This document shows positions 10,919-22,377 of a stretch of DNA of 64,000 nucleotides, piece after piece. The stretch comes from Filosporella fistucella. Its lineage: Eukaryota; Ascomycota; Leotiomycetes; Helotiales. The stretch is taken from assembly GCA_030077755.1 (NCBI GenBank), contig JAQJZZ010000007.1, forward strand, positions 372,001-436,000, read 5' to 3'. The position numbers and the translations under genes are program-made. How positions within the stretch are numbered: position 1 is the stretch's first letter; every line of letters starts with the position of its first letter. Below the pieces are notes generated by a model. That model was given only the letters and a program-made list of their open reading frames with translations. It made no database searches and was not told the origin of the DNA.

Positions 10919-12324
10919 TGCGAATTCTTTCTGGAATTCAATTCAATCAATTCCAATCTGGTAGCAATATTTCGTAAACGGCCATCACCATATATAAACA
11001 GACCTCGAACAGCCCATTGTGGATGCCCTACTAGGGTTCAATGCATCGTCGTCATGTCTTGAAGATGTGGGCTTGCCACACACTTGGCGCAGCGAAAAAA
11101 ACCCAAGCCAAGAATATACAGTCATTCTCGAATGTGGAGTACCAATTCTCCCAAGAGAAAGAGTCTTGGATTAAGTATATCGGCCAGTAAGAATCATAGG
11201 AACTGGTGGCCAAGCGCAGACCGGACTCCGGCATCTAGCCAAGCAGACCCAAGACTTCCCGCCGAGGAACAGGCTAACCCGTGGGTATCGCGATGTTTTC
11301 AGTGGCGGAGGAGCGCAAAGTCCAAGAATTGTGTGGATTTTGTCCTTGTAATCGTTTCTTGGAACGGCTTCTAACGTGCTTCTATTCTCTCTTGTCTCTA
11401 CCTTGGGGATAAATTTGTGGTTCCGTCATCGTTGGCAGCGTATCAGGTGCTTGAAGTGACAGTTCTGAAGTCTTGACTTGATAATGTCGAGATATGAAGA
11501 CCTTGGCTCCTTGAAATTTGAACGATAAAGCCTCCTTGGCCAATTGTTATGAGACGAGGAATGGATTTGCTATTCGACATCAATCTGAGGCTTGCTGAGC
11601 TCGTTCATCATGTCCGATGCTGCCTGTCCGTCTCAATCCCAGAACTTCCCGCCTTCGCGACCGACAAGTAGAACTGTAATAACCTAATATATCTGTAGTT
11701 CAATCAAGCTTCTCAATCTCAATTGATGCGATGCACACATTTTGTTGCAGAGTTGTTATACAACGAGATCGTGATGCGAGTTTGACGGGACTTGCTGCCA
11801 TTCCAACTCAAACCCTCCATACCTTTGCGACAAACAATTTGAGCTGTAATGAGGCCTTTGAGCTATTAATTGCCGAATCCAGAGATCCCAAGGCTTAAAA
11901 GCCTCTCACTCTCGATTGATGCGATGCATCCTTAGCTTTTGTCGCAATATTGATCTCATTGTGATCGTGACGAGATAGTGATGGGATGCACAAGCACATA
12001 TCGGGAGCAACAGGGAGAGCAACAGCTGCTGAGTCAGCAGCAGTCTGAAAGAGGAGCCCCACCATAGGTACCCCGCTACTCACCAGTTTCCCAGCTCTCA
12101 CAAGAATTTCTGACTTACAAAAAACACAAAAATGCGAACTGTAAATCCCATAAACTTTTTGTTATTCATATATACACATATCCATCCCCCTGCATTTTAA
12201 TTTTCATCTCATAGTCATATCTTCAGCCTATTTATCCTTCACCTTCCTCAATTCCATGTACAACCCTCCATCATCAGATTTCCTCTTGCCAATCTTGTCA
12301 CGAGTAAAAGGGATAGGAGGCCAA
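10919..12324. other. Intergenic region upstream of the ATPase, with a decayed duplication
   Basis: No gene is supported over 1.4 kb. Bases 11656-11760 and 11826-11960 share two diverged blocks: one beginning GCGAC and ending GCTGTAAT or ACTGTAAT, and one around TTGATGCGATGCA. They look like two copies of one unit separated by indels. Confidence 0.45.
11656..11960. repeat. Two diverged direct copies of a unit of about 170-190 bases
   Basis: The first anchor block starts at 11656 and 11826 (offset 170). The second, TCTCAATCTCAATTGATGCG versus TCTCACTCTCGATTGATGCG, starts at 11711 and 11904 (offset 193). Order and orientation are kept. No coding capacity is visible. It may be an old tandem duplication or a mutated repeat remnant. 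Confidence 0.45.
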
Positions 12325-13753
12325 TTATCCTAGGGTTCTGTAGACGGTACTCCATTTTGGATGTTCAGTGAAACTGTAGATTTCTGATTTTGTGCTCGTG
12401 ATCTAGGATTGTTAGTATATTCTTTCTCGCTTTATCTTTTTTCGTCTGGTCTCTTTCCCCATCCTATAATACCAGAATAAAATTACATCCAAGAAATAGA
12501 CTCACAGAAGTATAATTCCACGTCTGACTCAATTGCCACTGTGTCTCTGTCGCCATTGGTGCCGCAGAAGTAACAAGACACGAGCAAGCTTCTGGTAGGT
12601 AATAGTAAATCATCATAGGATCCTGAGACGCTATGTAATCTGGGAGAGTATATGCTCGTTTGGCGATGAGAGCTTTGGCGTTGGAAAGAGAGGGAGCGGG
12701 TGTGATGATGGATTTTAGTGTTGTTGCCGGTGTTGGAGGAAGGGGAGCTTTGCAGCCGGACTGGGAAATGTGTTAATTGTGAATTCCTTCATCTTTTTGA
12801 GCAGATAGTGTTTGAGCAGAATTAATGGAAAGAATGAACCCTGCGTGAGCAAGGAGGAGGACGAAAATAACGAGAAAAAGCTATCACTCACCCCTAGGAA
12901 ATCAGGACACCCTCTATCATAAAACGTAGCAATACTCTTCGCATCTTCATACACATATCCCTTCACCGGAACCTTGAAGGTGTTACATAGTAAATACTTC
13001 AAGTTCCCATTATCCTGCAGCAGGAACTGGAAACTTTTGCATAGTGGGTCCAGCAGGCAGGTTTCGTGGCACTCTTGTTTGGACGCAGGGTAAGATACAT
13101 TGAGGAAATTCTCAACGTAGCCTAGAGCTGGGAGACCACATACTTGAGAAGGAGAGGGAGTTGCGCAGAGGGCGGTTACAGTGGCTGCTCTGTTTATTGG
13201 GTAGATGAATTAATGATGGTGTTTTAATGAGATTTTGTTTTGGGAAAGAAAAGAGACGTACCCATTTTCAGTCACAGTTTTGGAGATAGTGGTTGTTGTT
13301 ATAGATGTCTCGGTGAGAGTATGGTCTCCTGTGAGCGTGGTGACTGCCTGGATATATGAAGTCGGACGTAGTACCTCTGAACAGAGGGAGAGAGCGTCAA
13401 ATTTTGTGGGGGATGGACTATTGAGTCAGTTTGGAGCATGTTGAGCATAGTAATCACTTACGGATTCAGCAACAAGCTCACCACTGTTTGCGCATAGTAC
13501 CTCTCGCCTGTTCCAGTTGCAAAACATTCTTCTTTATGTCAATCTTGCAATTTTGCATGTTTGAGAGAGACAAACCTGGCGCTTTACTCCACACGGGACT
13601 TCCATTTTGTCTCCCTTGCACGGGTGAACCAACTTTCCTCTCACTAACCCTTTGCGCACCCAGAGAAAAGAAGTCCTCATAGAGCCCTGGATTTAATGCT
13701 CTTTCCCCTAGCACCGGTGAAACCGCCAACAAGGCCACAATAAAACGATTCAT
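12325..13753 (-). CDS. Secreted protein with a PAN/Apple-like Cys module
   Basis: Six exons, 13753-13576, 13531-13462, 13417-13262, 13189-12892, 12760-12506 and 12402-12325, join into 344 residues with consistent phases. The start MNRFIVALLAVSPVLG reads as a signal peptide; an in-frame upstream start would bury it, so I chose this ATG. After a basic linker come a small Cys pair, a Thr-rich stretch (TLTETSITTTTISKT), and a module with the pattern ECHETCLLDPLCKSFQF...LLCNTF, which resembles the core of a PAN/Apple domain, a protein- or sugar-binding fold. The C-terminal part carries another Cys pair in a YYYLPEACSCLV context. Similar uncharacterised secreted proteins are common in filamentous fungi. 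The last two splice sites are least certain: the final acceptor at 12403 was chosen because the nearer one gives an immediate stop. Confidence 0.65.
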
Positions 13754-14082
13754 ATTTCTTGAAATATATTGAAATTCGCCCAGAGATTTCCCGGTACACA
13801 AGAAACAGGAAACGGGAAATGCATACTTATACACAGCTCTCACGGATCCAGATAATGATAACCTTCCAGAGACATCCGTAGATCAGGTACCAGGCCTCCG
13901 TCAAGCTTCTATGAACCCATTTTAATTTCAGGCGCGCAGCGCAACTACCGAATATGGGCACCTGCTCTCTTCTCAGAAGGAAAAATATATTGATCTGTCC
14001 TCTCCAGAAGCCCCTATTTGACGATCATGACGAGCCCTGCATCAAGAGCCTGATACCCCGCGGTATCTAGAGAAGAACCAGA
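13754..14082. other. Intergenic, upstream of the secreted PAN-like gene
   Basis: No coding signal or repeat recognised. Confidence 0.4.
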
Positions 14083-14346
14083 TTACGGGTCCGAAATTGT
14101 AAGTGTTCGGTTGAGTTGAGCCGAGTTGGCTGTATTGTTAGAGAACCCGTGATTGGCTCCGCACGAGAGCGATAGATTAGGCGCGGGACCGATGGTAGGT
14201 TGCATTTTTGGTTGAACGTGTTTGACGGAGAATGCTTTTTGGAGGGATGCCTCTTTAGAGGTTGAGCCTGATGGGCTTGTATGTGTATGGTCCGCGGGGT
14301 CGTATTTGGACGACTGTTTCCTGTAAAAGGCGTGCCGTGTCGCCAT
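14083..14346 (-). CDS. Possible small protein of 87 residues, unrecognised
   Basis: An ATG at 14346 opens MATRHAFYRKQSSKYDPA and runs to a stop at 14083. The composition is balanced (Ser, Lys, Thr, Pro, Asn) and not a low-complexity artefact, with basic residues near the start and no membrane segment. The frame continues open upstream to about 14523, so an earlier exon is possible. Nothing identifies a family and no codon-level support exists as it does for the gene at 1250. Chance open frame is a real alternative. Confidence 0.22.
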   Translation of the reverse strand: MATRHAFYRKQSSKYDPADHTHTSPSGSTSKEASLQKAFSVKHVQPKMQPTIGPAPNLSLSCGANHGFSNNTANSAQLNRTLTISDP

Positions 14347-15985
14347 TATGAAGAGAAATTCTTGTGGCTGCAGCGGATAGCAATGATTCCAAATGTTTAC
14401 ATAAGAGTACCGTTTGCTGAAACTGGACGTAGGATCTAGTTTAGAAGTCCGAGGTTGTACGAGAAACGGAGGGAGTAAGTCGTGATCGGAGGAGAATGAG
14501 GAATTGCCACTTTGACACCACACTCTGTAATCTCATCCGGACTGGTATATGCGATCAGAAGGTTCTCTCCGGATGCTACCGGGCAACAGGAGGACCTCAA
14601 ACCTTCAGTATACATCCTCTGCTCTTGTGACCGACGTATCGAGTCAGATTGACGAACAACTCGTTTCCATCCAGCTGCCCGTATCATCTTGCCTGCAAAT
14701 GGTGTGAAAAGATAATGAGGCAAGATTGAATAAAGTGCGGCACTTGAGTAAGGAGATGTATCCTGGCTATTATTGCTCTAGGATTTGTCGTGACACCAGA
14801 TCTGCGTGAAGGCATATTGTATATAGGCAGGAATTCCGACTTGGAGATGGTGATTGCCGAAATCAAGTGTGAACGAGACGAGGATTGAAGAACGAGAGGG
14901 TAAAGTTCGAGGAGTTAGGCTTGCGGAAAGACAGCGAATCTCCTCTCGAACTTTCATCGCGATCGGTTCGAAGCTCTCTGTACCGGAAATAATACTCCCT
15001 TGAAATTGTATGTACTCGTCAAATCAGTCCCCTTTCTTGTGATTTTTCTTTTCCAACTCGTGATAGAGGAAAATGCGAAAGGGAAAGACGACAGACTCAG
15101 GGAGGAAACTGTGAGTTGCTGAGCAGACTAGTGGTGAAAGAAATCCTGAAAGATCTTCAGACAGTAATGAGTACAGTAATGAGTACAGTAATGAGTACAG
15201 TAATGAGTACCAGCGTGCGTCAGATTTTCATCGTCGGCATGGCAGGAACAGTGCAGCATTAACATGCCTCACTCGCCGATCTCAATCACATCTGGAATTG
15301 CAACTTGCATTGAGGGATTTTCGCTCTCCATGTCCAAAGCTTAGACGAGATTAATCCTGGGAAATTTCATGAAAATGTGTAGATATCTCCTCGGTGAGAT
15401 GTTGCTTGTGTTTTCGAAGGTGCTGACTTCAGGCTACCCGCCTGTAACTTTTCATCTTGGACTGCATTGGTTGCAGATGACACACAACAAAACTCACAAT
15501 ATTGCATCAACAGAATAACAACCATACAAAGAAGGAAAGTCCAAGTACATCGCACACTTCAACCACAGCTCGCCTCGAGAAAAAGCGACTTATATCTCCA
15601 TTCTCTCTAGTCTTGGCAGGGGACAAACAGCACTTGCTCATCGTGTAACCTACATCCCTGAAACAAGCCCACCACTCCCCTTCTCCGGGCGACTCAAAGC
15701 CTGTAAAACTAGTGCAAGACCACTGAAAAACCGGAGCACAATCAAATTCAAAGCCTGTGATTCACCCTGTAGCCCCCCTTCAAACCGCCCATCGTGATAT
15801 GCCGAACACGCCCGAACGGACGATAGGATGCGGAATCGATCATGGATGCCTCCAAAACACGATGATCATTGATGGGGATGGGTGCAGCTTGCTTGTTCAG
15901 CATCAGGGAAGAATGGAAGGCGGAGATGGGATCGAGGCAGCTGTCAGACCACTTGCTAGTCTGTGAAGTAGGGCCATTCTCATGT
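14347..15985. other. Gene-poor stretch with a 12-base tandem repeat
   Basis: No gene is supported. A short frame at 15367-15525 (minus) starts with a hydrophobic segment but has no other support. The tandem repeat at 15161-15210 is described separately. Confidence 0.4.
15161..15210. repeat. 12-base tandem repeat, 4.2 exact copies
   Basis: Unit ACAGTAATGAGT repeated head to tail without a mismatch, then a break. Exact copies suggest recent slippage. No link to a gene is seen. Confidence 0.95.
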
Positions 15986-16620
15986 TATATAAATCCGAGT
16001 GCTCCCTCGATTCCATTCACAATATCTGTTTCTTCTTACATATCACATCGACACATCCGCACAATCACACCAAAGGACCAACATTACTCATCTCGGCATT
16101 TCTGCACCTCAATCTACATCTCGATAACTTGCACTCTCGCACATGACTCTCCGCTGCCCCGGCCGTTGCGACAACAGTCTTTCGCCATGTGCCATTGCTT
16201 AGAGGTACTTTACTTTTTGTCTTGGTTCCAGTAACGAGGGTCGAAATTCAGCGCACCTCGTGGCCTTCGGGCATGGCGTTTCTGCCAATGTGCGGCGTGG
16301 GAAGGCTTTTCTCTGCCATGAACGCCACTGCCTTTAGGATTGGCGCCCCCCTCACGAGGGAAGACACGAGGGAAGAAGGGAAAAACACAAGGGATGTGAG
16401 TCCGAAGATGAATGGAGGTATTGGTGGCAACTTTGGGTTGCATGGTATTGAAGTGCCAACAGGAACGAGACGTTCGAGATGGCTCAACAAGATCGAGGAA
16501 TGCTTGATGTGTGGTCGATGTATGGTTGAAGAGATTGCTCATGGCTTGCTCATGGCTGATGGCACCTCATGGCTTCCAAGCTTTTACCTCGCATGTCGCA
16601 TGGCATGGCTTTAGTTGTTG
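15986..16620 (+). other. Possible transcript: TATA box and leader-like sequence without a convincing frame
   Basis: TATATAAA at 15986-15993 is followed by about 130 bases rich in C, A and T (few G), ending in GCACATGAC at 16143, just like a fungal promoter and 5' leader. The frame from that ATG closes after 19 residues (MTLRCPGRCDNS...). A different frame stays open from about 16189 to 16614 and includes CLMCGRCM, but no intron joins the two cleanly. It may be a short-ORF transcript, a non-coding RNA, or a gene whose introns I cannot place. Confidence 0.25.
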
Positions 16621-18946
16621 CAGTTCTCGAGTCGCTACTATACGAGCATGCCCTGCCTACCTATACCTTTTGACGATAACTCTGGCTACGATGGCTACGA
16701 TGGCTACGGACTATGGCTGCTGCACATCGCATACTCAATCCTCAGGTAAGCTTCATGGCGCTTACGTGTCACTGTACATTGCACCTTATTCCTCCACTCC
16801 TCTACGACTATTCCCCCTCAGCTTAAAATCTTGTGTAATCTTGAGTTCCAATCCATCAATCCGCGCTGAGTGAGCCGGCTTGATAAGCTCAAGCTCTTTT
16901 GACCGGTCATGTCAAGACGTGTCAAAATCATGGTCATGGTCACTGTCACTCAAGACTTTACACACCTATTAAAGGCATCTATCTGCCGCCTCCTCTCGTG
17001 GGGATCGTCTTACCCAGACAGATTCCAAGTTATTTTGAGGGGGTAATTGTACTTGGCTGAGTAACTCACTTAACTCACTTTCACTTTGCCTCCTCTTTCC
17101 TTCTACACGGACAGCCGGAATAATTGCAGCATATTGGCATAATCTCAGTGGCTTCATTGCTTGCATATACCCACATGGTACTATTGTCTTGCTGGCACCA
17201 GGGTAATTCCCTTGGATAAAATGCCATTCATCCGACAATGTCGTCTACCAGACTCGGATGCGATGTCGAGTGCTTGGTTGGTTACCGTGGCTGCGGCCCT
17301 GTCCGCCAAGGGCTTCGATACAGTCTCGGCGCGCCCAGAAGCAGTCGAACAACGGATATATTTCCCAAATCCATCTGGCCCGCCTTGGGGGGACGACGGC
17401 TGCTGATAACCGGTGGGAAATTTCCTTGTTGGTTCGTTTTTTTTCTACAAGGGTCCGTTATCTTCAATTTCTGGAAGTTTTGCGACGGCTGTTTTGAGAA
17501 TGCTTGATACCTGTGATTTTAATATCACGGTTTATGGTAGCTGGAAATGCAACTGTACCTCTGTAGGTAGGTAGGTATGCAGTTGGAATGAAAGTAGGTG
17601 TTCAATTGGGACAAGTAGACCGTTCGGTGTATATTGTTTCAGCCGACTGGACTGGGCTCGACTGGACGGAAACGGGGTCCTTAATCTGGTGTACTCCATA
17701 CGATACACAGCTCCCTTACGGTTCAGTACGGTAGGATACTCTTCTTCGTACTGTACGAATAGTATTCTTTACTCCGTACAGGTCGCCGAGCTGTGTGGCC
17801 ACGATTACTATTCCTCCCATACCTAGTTCTGATCTGAGTTCTGATCTGAGGTCAGTGAGCAACCGGAATTTATTCCGGAAAGTTCCAGGTTGTCTCGCCA
17901 GCACATTTCGCCTACTCAATGCACTTACCACCTACCTACGGCCCTAGTACTGCCACTGCCACCATTCCTAACCTAATTCTTCCCACAGGAACACTAAAAC
18001 TCGCACCAGATTTAGATCGAGATGTTCTACTCGCTCCACCAGTTTCACCAGGACTCGAGATCCAGGGGATCTTGCAGCTTGCATTCAAATACAGCAGCAG
18101 ACAGCTAGGTACATTACTGTACTGGACTGTATTGCACTGGACTGTACATGCATATCCCTGAGAAGATACCTATCCGAACAGTACAGAATAGACCAGCAAT
18201 CGGTCCACCAGTATCCCGTACCTAGGTATGCACAGGATCCTGCAGTCAGCCGCTTAAAGTCAGCTCAACTATTTCGACACCTCACCCAATCTCCCTCCTC
18301 GTACAGTAGGTCGAGAGTAAACTCATTCTTACTCCCTACTCTTCAGCTCTTACCCTACCCTGATACTGTATCCTTACTACTGTACCCAGGCTACCCTCAC
18401 CTCCCAACAATCGCCAATTAAGGTACTCCTCCACCAACACTCCCCTCGCCGCACCTCTAATTGTCACCGAGATAACAGACTCTTGGCGCTATATGGGGCC
18501 GGAACGTTTCTCATCCTCGCCTACCAAAAGGCAATCAGACTCCGACAAGGTTAATTATCTGTTGTTTGGTTGGCACTGTCTGTCTGCAACATCGCGAGAA
18601 ACCTCAATGGGGGGCCCCTTATCCGATATCTTCATCCTCACGAATTTCTAGTCCAAATCCAGTCTCAAAAACGTCATAAGAATAAACAACACAACATGAT
18701 GCCGTGTCTTGGCCCGCCTTGAAACATTGGGGAAACAAGATCTTAATGGAGATGTAATGTCTCACAGCCAAGTCGTGAGTCTCTCCGCTGCTCCTCGGGT
18801 GGAGGTTAATGCCTGTCCTCCACCATCTCGGGCCAAGACAACGTTTGTAGGGGTCATCTGGGGACCCCATGAATCCACCCAATTCACAGGGTAAGATTCA
18901 CAGTGTCACCTTCTTGGCTACCTGAACAGAGGCGTCAAGGGCTCAT
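16621..18946. other. Gene-poor 2.3 kb with short repeats, upstream of the Dal5-like permease
   Basis: No gene is supported. There is a 9-base GGCTACGAT repeat at 16684-16708. Between 17560 and 18420 there are many ACTGGAC, GTACTGTAC and TAGGTAGG words. These include a palindrome TTCGTA-CTG-TACGAA near 17749 and an 11-base direct repeat ACTGGACTGTA at 18121 and 18136. Two GATA-factor cores (AGATAA at 18470-18475; TTATCT at 18555-18560) lie 490-580 bases before the permease ATG. Confidence 0.45.
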
Positions 18947-18954
18947 TTTATAAA
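18947..18954 (+). promoter_or_regulatory. TATA box of the Dal5-like permease gene
   Basis: TTTATAAA lies 97 bases before the ATG at 19051, a usual distance for a fungal promoter. Confidence 0.55.
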
Positions 18955-19050
18955 GGCTGCGAGACTCCCCTCTGGGTTCTTCTTGTATCCCCAATCCTCT
19001 TCGTTGTATAAATTGTATCCATTTTCCTGGTATCACTGCCAAGAGCCAAG

Positions 19051-20890
19051 ATGGAGAAACTCAACCCCAGTTCAGAGTCCTCAGATACTGAGTCCAAGGC
19101 TGTTGAGATCAACCAGCTTGAACAGAGCTATGAGACAGCCGCTCCTTTTGATTTCGCTCGAACAAAGAAGCTCCTCCGTAAATTGGATTGGCATCTTGTT
19201 CCCTTCCTGGCTCTGCTCTATCTGTACGTTCCCTCTCCCTCCCCTCTCAAAACAATCCTATCTAACAATTCTTCAGCCTCTCTTTCCTCGATCGCAGCAA
19301 CATCGGAAATGCAAAACTTTTCCGTCTTCAGGAGGATCTCCACATGCCTACCAAAGGCAAAGGAGCGCTCCAATACAACACCGCTCTCGCCATCTTTTTC
19401 CCCTTCTACGTCGCAGCTGAGATCCCATCCAACATGATGATGAAGCGTCTACGTCCCTCTCTCTGGCTCACAATTATCATGCTGTGCGTCGTCCCATCTC
19501 AGCCCCGTCAGGTATGACAATGTCTAACAAACAAACAGTGCCTGGAGTATCTGTACCATCTGTATGGGCTTCGTGACCAACTTCACCGGTCTTCTCATCT
19601 GTCGTGCCTTCCTCGGCATATGCGAAGGTGGTTTGTTCCCCGGTGTCACATATTATATCACCATGTGGTAAGTCTCCCGATCTCGATTATGCGGTTATCC
19701 ATAGGTAGATCACATGCTGATCCCGTGCAGGTATGCTAGACACGAATGTGGTCTCCGGATGGCTTTGTTCTTCTCGGCTGCAACCGCTGCTGGTGCCTTT
19801 GGTGGTATCCTCGCTTTTGCCATCGGAAAGATGAAGGGTGTTGGTGGTCGTGGTGGATGGTCTTGGATTTTCATCTTGGAGGGTATCCTTACGCTCATCG
19901 TTGCATTCATTGCTTACTGGGCTATCAACGACTATCCTCGCACGTAAGTTCTCAAAACGTTCCTCTCTCCAGATTATGTACTGACAGGAAACCAAAGTGC
20001 CAAGTTCCTCTCCGAAGAAGAACGCTTCGAAGTCGAGCGCAGACTGAAAGATGATCGCTCTTCTCTCGCCGACGAGTTCAACCTCAAATTCGCCAAAGAT
20101 GCTCTCACCGACTGGAAGATCTACGTCCACATGCTGATCACCATCGGTATCTACACTCCTTTGTACTCCATTTCTCTCTTCCTCCCAACGTAAGTCCTTT
20201 CCCGTTCCAAATCTAACACCAAAGTCTAACAACCCCCAGCATCGTCAAAAACATGGGCTACTCCAACGAACAATCCCAACTCATGACCGTCCCCCCTTAC
20301 GCCGTCGCCTGCATCTTCACCATCGGCGCCGGCTACGCCGCGGACAAGATGAAGCAGCGCGGCGTCTTCATGCTCGGGTTCGAGCTCATGGCCATCCTCG
20401 GATTCGCAATGTTAGCTTCGTCCGGCAAGCCCGGTATCCAATATACCGGTACCTTCTTCGCCGCATCTGGCATTTACCCACTTGTGCCCATGGGAGTAGC
20501 GTGGAATGGAAACAATATCGGAGGATCATTGAAGAGAGGCGTAGGTATCGCTATGCACGTCGGATTCGGAAACTTGGGAGGAGCTATTTCTGCATTCTGT
20601 TTCTTGCCTAAGTATTCGCCTCGGTATGTTTCTCTCTCCCATTGTTCGCATCGCATGAATTTGAACTAATCATCCCCAGATTCATCCCCGGCCACATCAC
20701 CCTCGCCAGCACAGTCGCCATGTCCTTTGTCCTCACCTGTCTCATGTCAGGCTATCTCCGCTGGGAGAACGCACGTCGTGATAAATGGGCTGTCGAGCAC
20801 AACATGCAACCCGAGAGCTACACCGAGGACCAGAAGATTGCTGAGCGGGAGAAGGGAGATAATGCTACGTTTTATAGATATACTGTTTAA
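19051..20890 (+). CDS. MFS transporter of the Dal5/anion:cation symporter type
   Basis: Seven exons, 19051-19223, 19277-19483, 19539-19667, 19731-19943, 19998-20189, 20240-20623 and 20680-20890, give 502 residues; every intron falls in the same phase (after the second codon base). The protein has a charged N-tail, then KLDWHLVPFLALLYLLSFLDRSNIG at the first helix, the signature of the Dal5-like family. It continues with IPSNMMMKRLRPSLWL, RAFLGICEGGLFPG and a DYPRTAKFLSEEER central loop, and then the second six helices. The family imports organic anions such as allantoate, ureidosuccinate, nicotinate or pantothenate by proton symport at the plasma membrane. The substrate here is unknown. GATA-type sites upstream hint at nitrogen control. 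Confidence 0.92.
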
Positions 20891-22377
20891 AGTCTTTAAT
20901 GCTGTGTTTTGCGATCGGGAATGGGTTCGGGAAGAATGGATAGGGATACGGATGGATATGGATATGCATGTTAACTGAGATTTGTTATGTCAAAAGTATG
21001 GATAGATGTATCGTATCGTATCGTATCGTATCGTATTGTCTTCATCGATATGAGGAGAGAAGGAAGTAGATATCATCTTATCTCTATATTGAGCTAGATA
21101 AAGTTATATTTATGACTTACTTGTTTTACGAGCTTTGTGTGATATCTCCTCTATCCTCTTCAATTCCCATCCATCTCTCTATCATCCTCCCATCTCACAT
21201 CTTTCTCCTCACCTCCCCTCTCCCATCCAAACTTCCAAACCCATCAATTTAGCCTCATCTCACCCACCCACACTCCTTCCGATCCCAAAGCCCCACATCC
21301 ACCCGCTCGTACCCAATTCATCGTCTCCTATCTCCCCAACATACCTTATTCCTAAAGCCTTAAGCCGAAATCCAGATTTCCATTTTTCTCCCCGAGTCCA
21401 CGCCAGTGTCCCACCAACAAGCTTTAATTGTTTCAGAAATAGAATCTCCATTTTGAGATCTGCAATAGCTCTAGTATGAATTTTGCCTTGAACCTTCAAC
21501 GGCGCGTCTCCCTTTTTGCCTTTTTCACGAGCTGTACAGATATTAGTATATAAACCAACCAACAAACCTTCCTATTCTTTTTTCAAAAATAGAAATAAGC
21601 TTTATCCCCTTCTCCTTCCTTCTCCTTTCCAACGCCCTTTCACTAACCTCTCAACCGCGCTGTGTCACCACCTCTGCATATTACAACCAACAAATGTTAT
21701 TCGGTCCTTTTATATACATCTTTATACAGCCTTGAATTGCCAACACAGCACAACATCACATCATATAATTCAATATAATAGCAAAGTTTTGAGAGCTATA
21801 GCCAATATGCATTATGCTTAATATGTGAGGGTGTTTGAGAGCTGAGGGTATAGCGTATTCTTTAGCAGGTGATAATCAAAAAAAATTGGTGAGGAGATAG
21901 GTCAGAACTTGGAAGAGAGATGGTTAAGTAATTTTATAATATTTTGTATCAGTTAATCGTGCTTTCCCTTGGTGAGATTAAGAAGCTAGGGCATAAGGAA
22001 ACTGTATCGGGTTTTCATTCATGTGTTGTGTTGTAGTGCGGATAGAGGATAAATTCTTAGTCGGACTTTTTCTTTTTGTGATATGAGAGGCTAGATGAGA
22101 TATCTAGGCTTGAAACTTGCCTGAGTGCTGTAATTCCAAATATATAATGTGGAAAGTTGAAACTAGAGGTTCTTGGTTGGTGGGGTTTATGGGTGATAGT
22201 CACAGTGGCCGACATTTAATGCGAAGAATTTGGAGTCCGATAGTAAAAGTGAAGAGGAAAATTGAAAAATCGTGGTTTTTAATTGGTGTCCATTTCATAT
22301 GTATGTATAAATACTGAGACTCCTACCTTTAGCAAAACTAAGCTATACCAGAAATATATACACCACTCTACTCTCAT
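20891..22377. other. Convergent intergenic region
   Basis: The 3' ends of the permease and the lipase face each other over 1.5 kb. C/T-rich DNA occupies 21130-21480. Frames here are low complexity. No gene is supported. Confidence 0.45.
21011..21035. repeat. Pentanucleotide microsatellite (TCGTA)5
   Basis: Five exact TCGTA units, 120 bases after the permease stop codon, so probably inside its 3' untranslated region. Confidence 0.9.

Noticed and set aside
15367..15525. Minus-strand frame with a hydrophobic start, possible small secreted protein
   Set aside because: The true ATG leaves only 52 residues, with no Cys pattern, homologue or codon evidence to support it.
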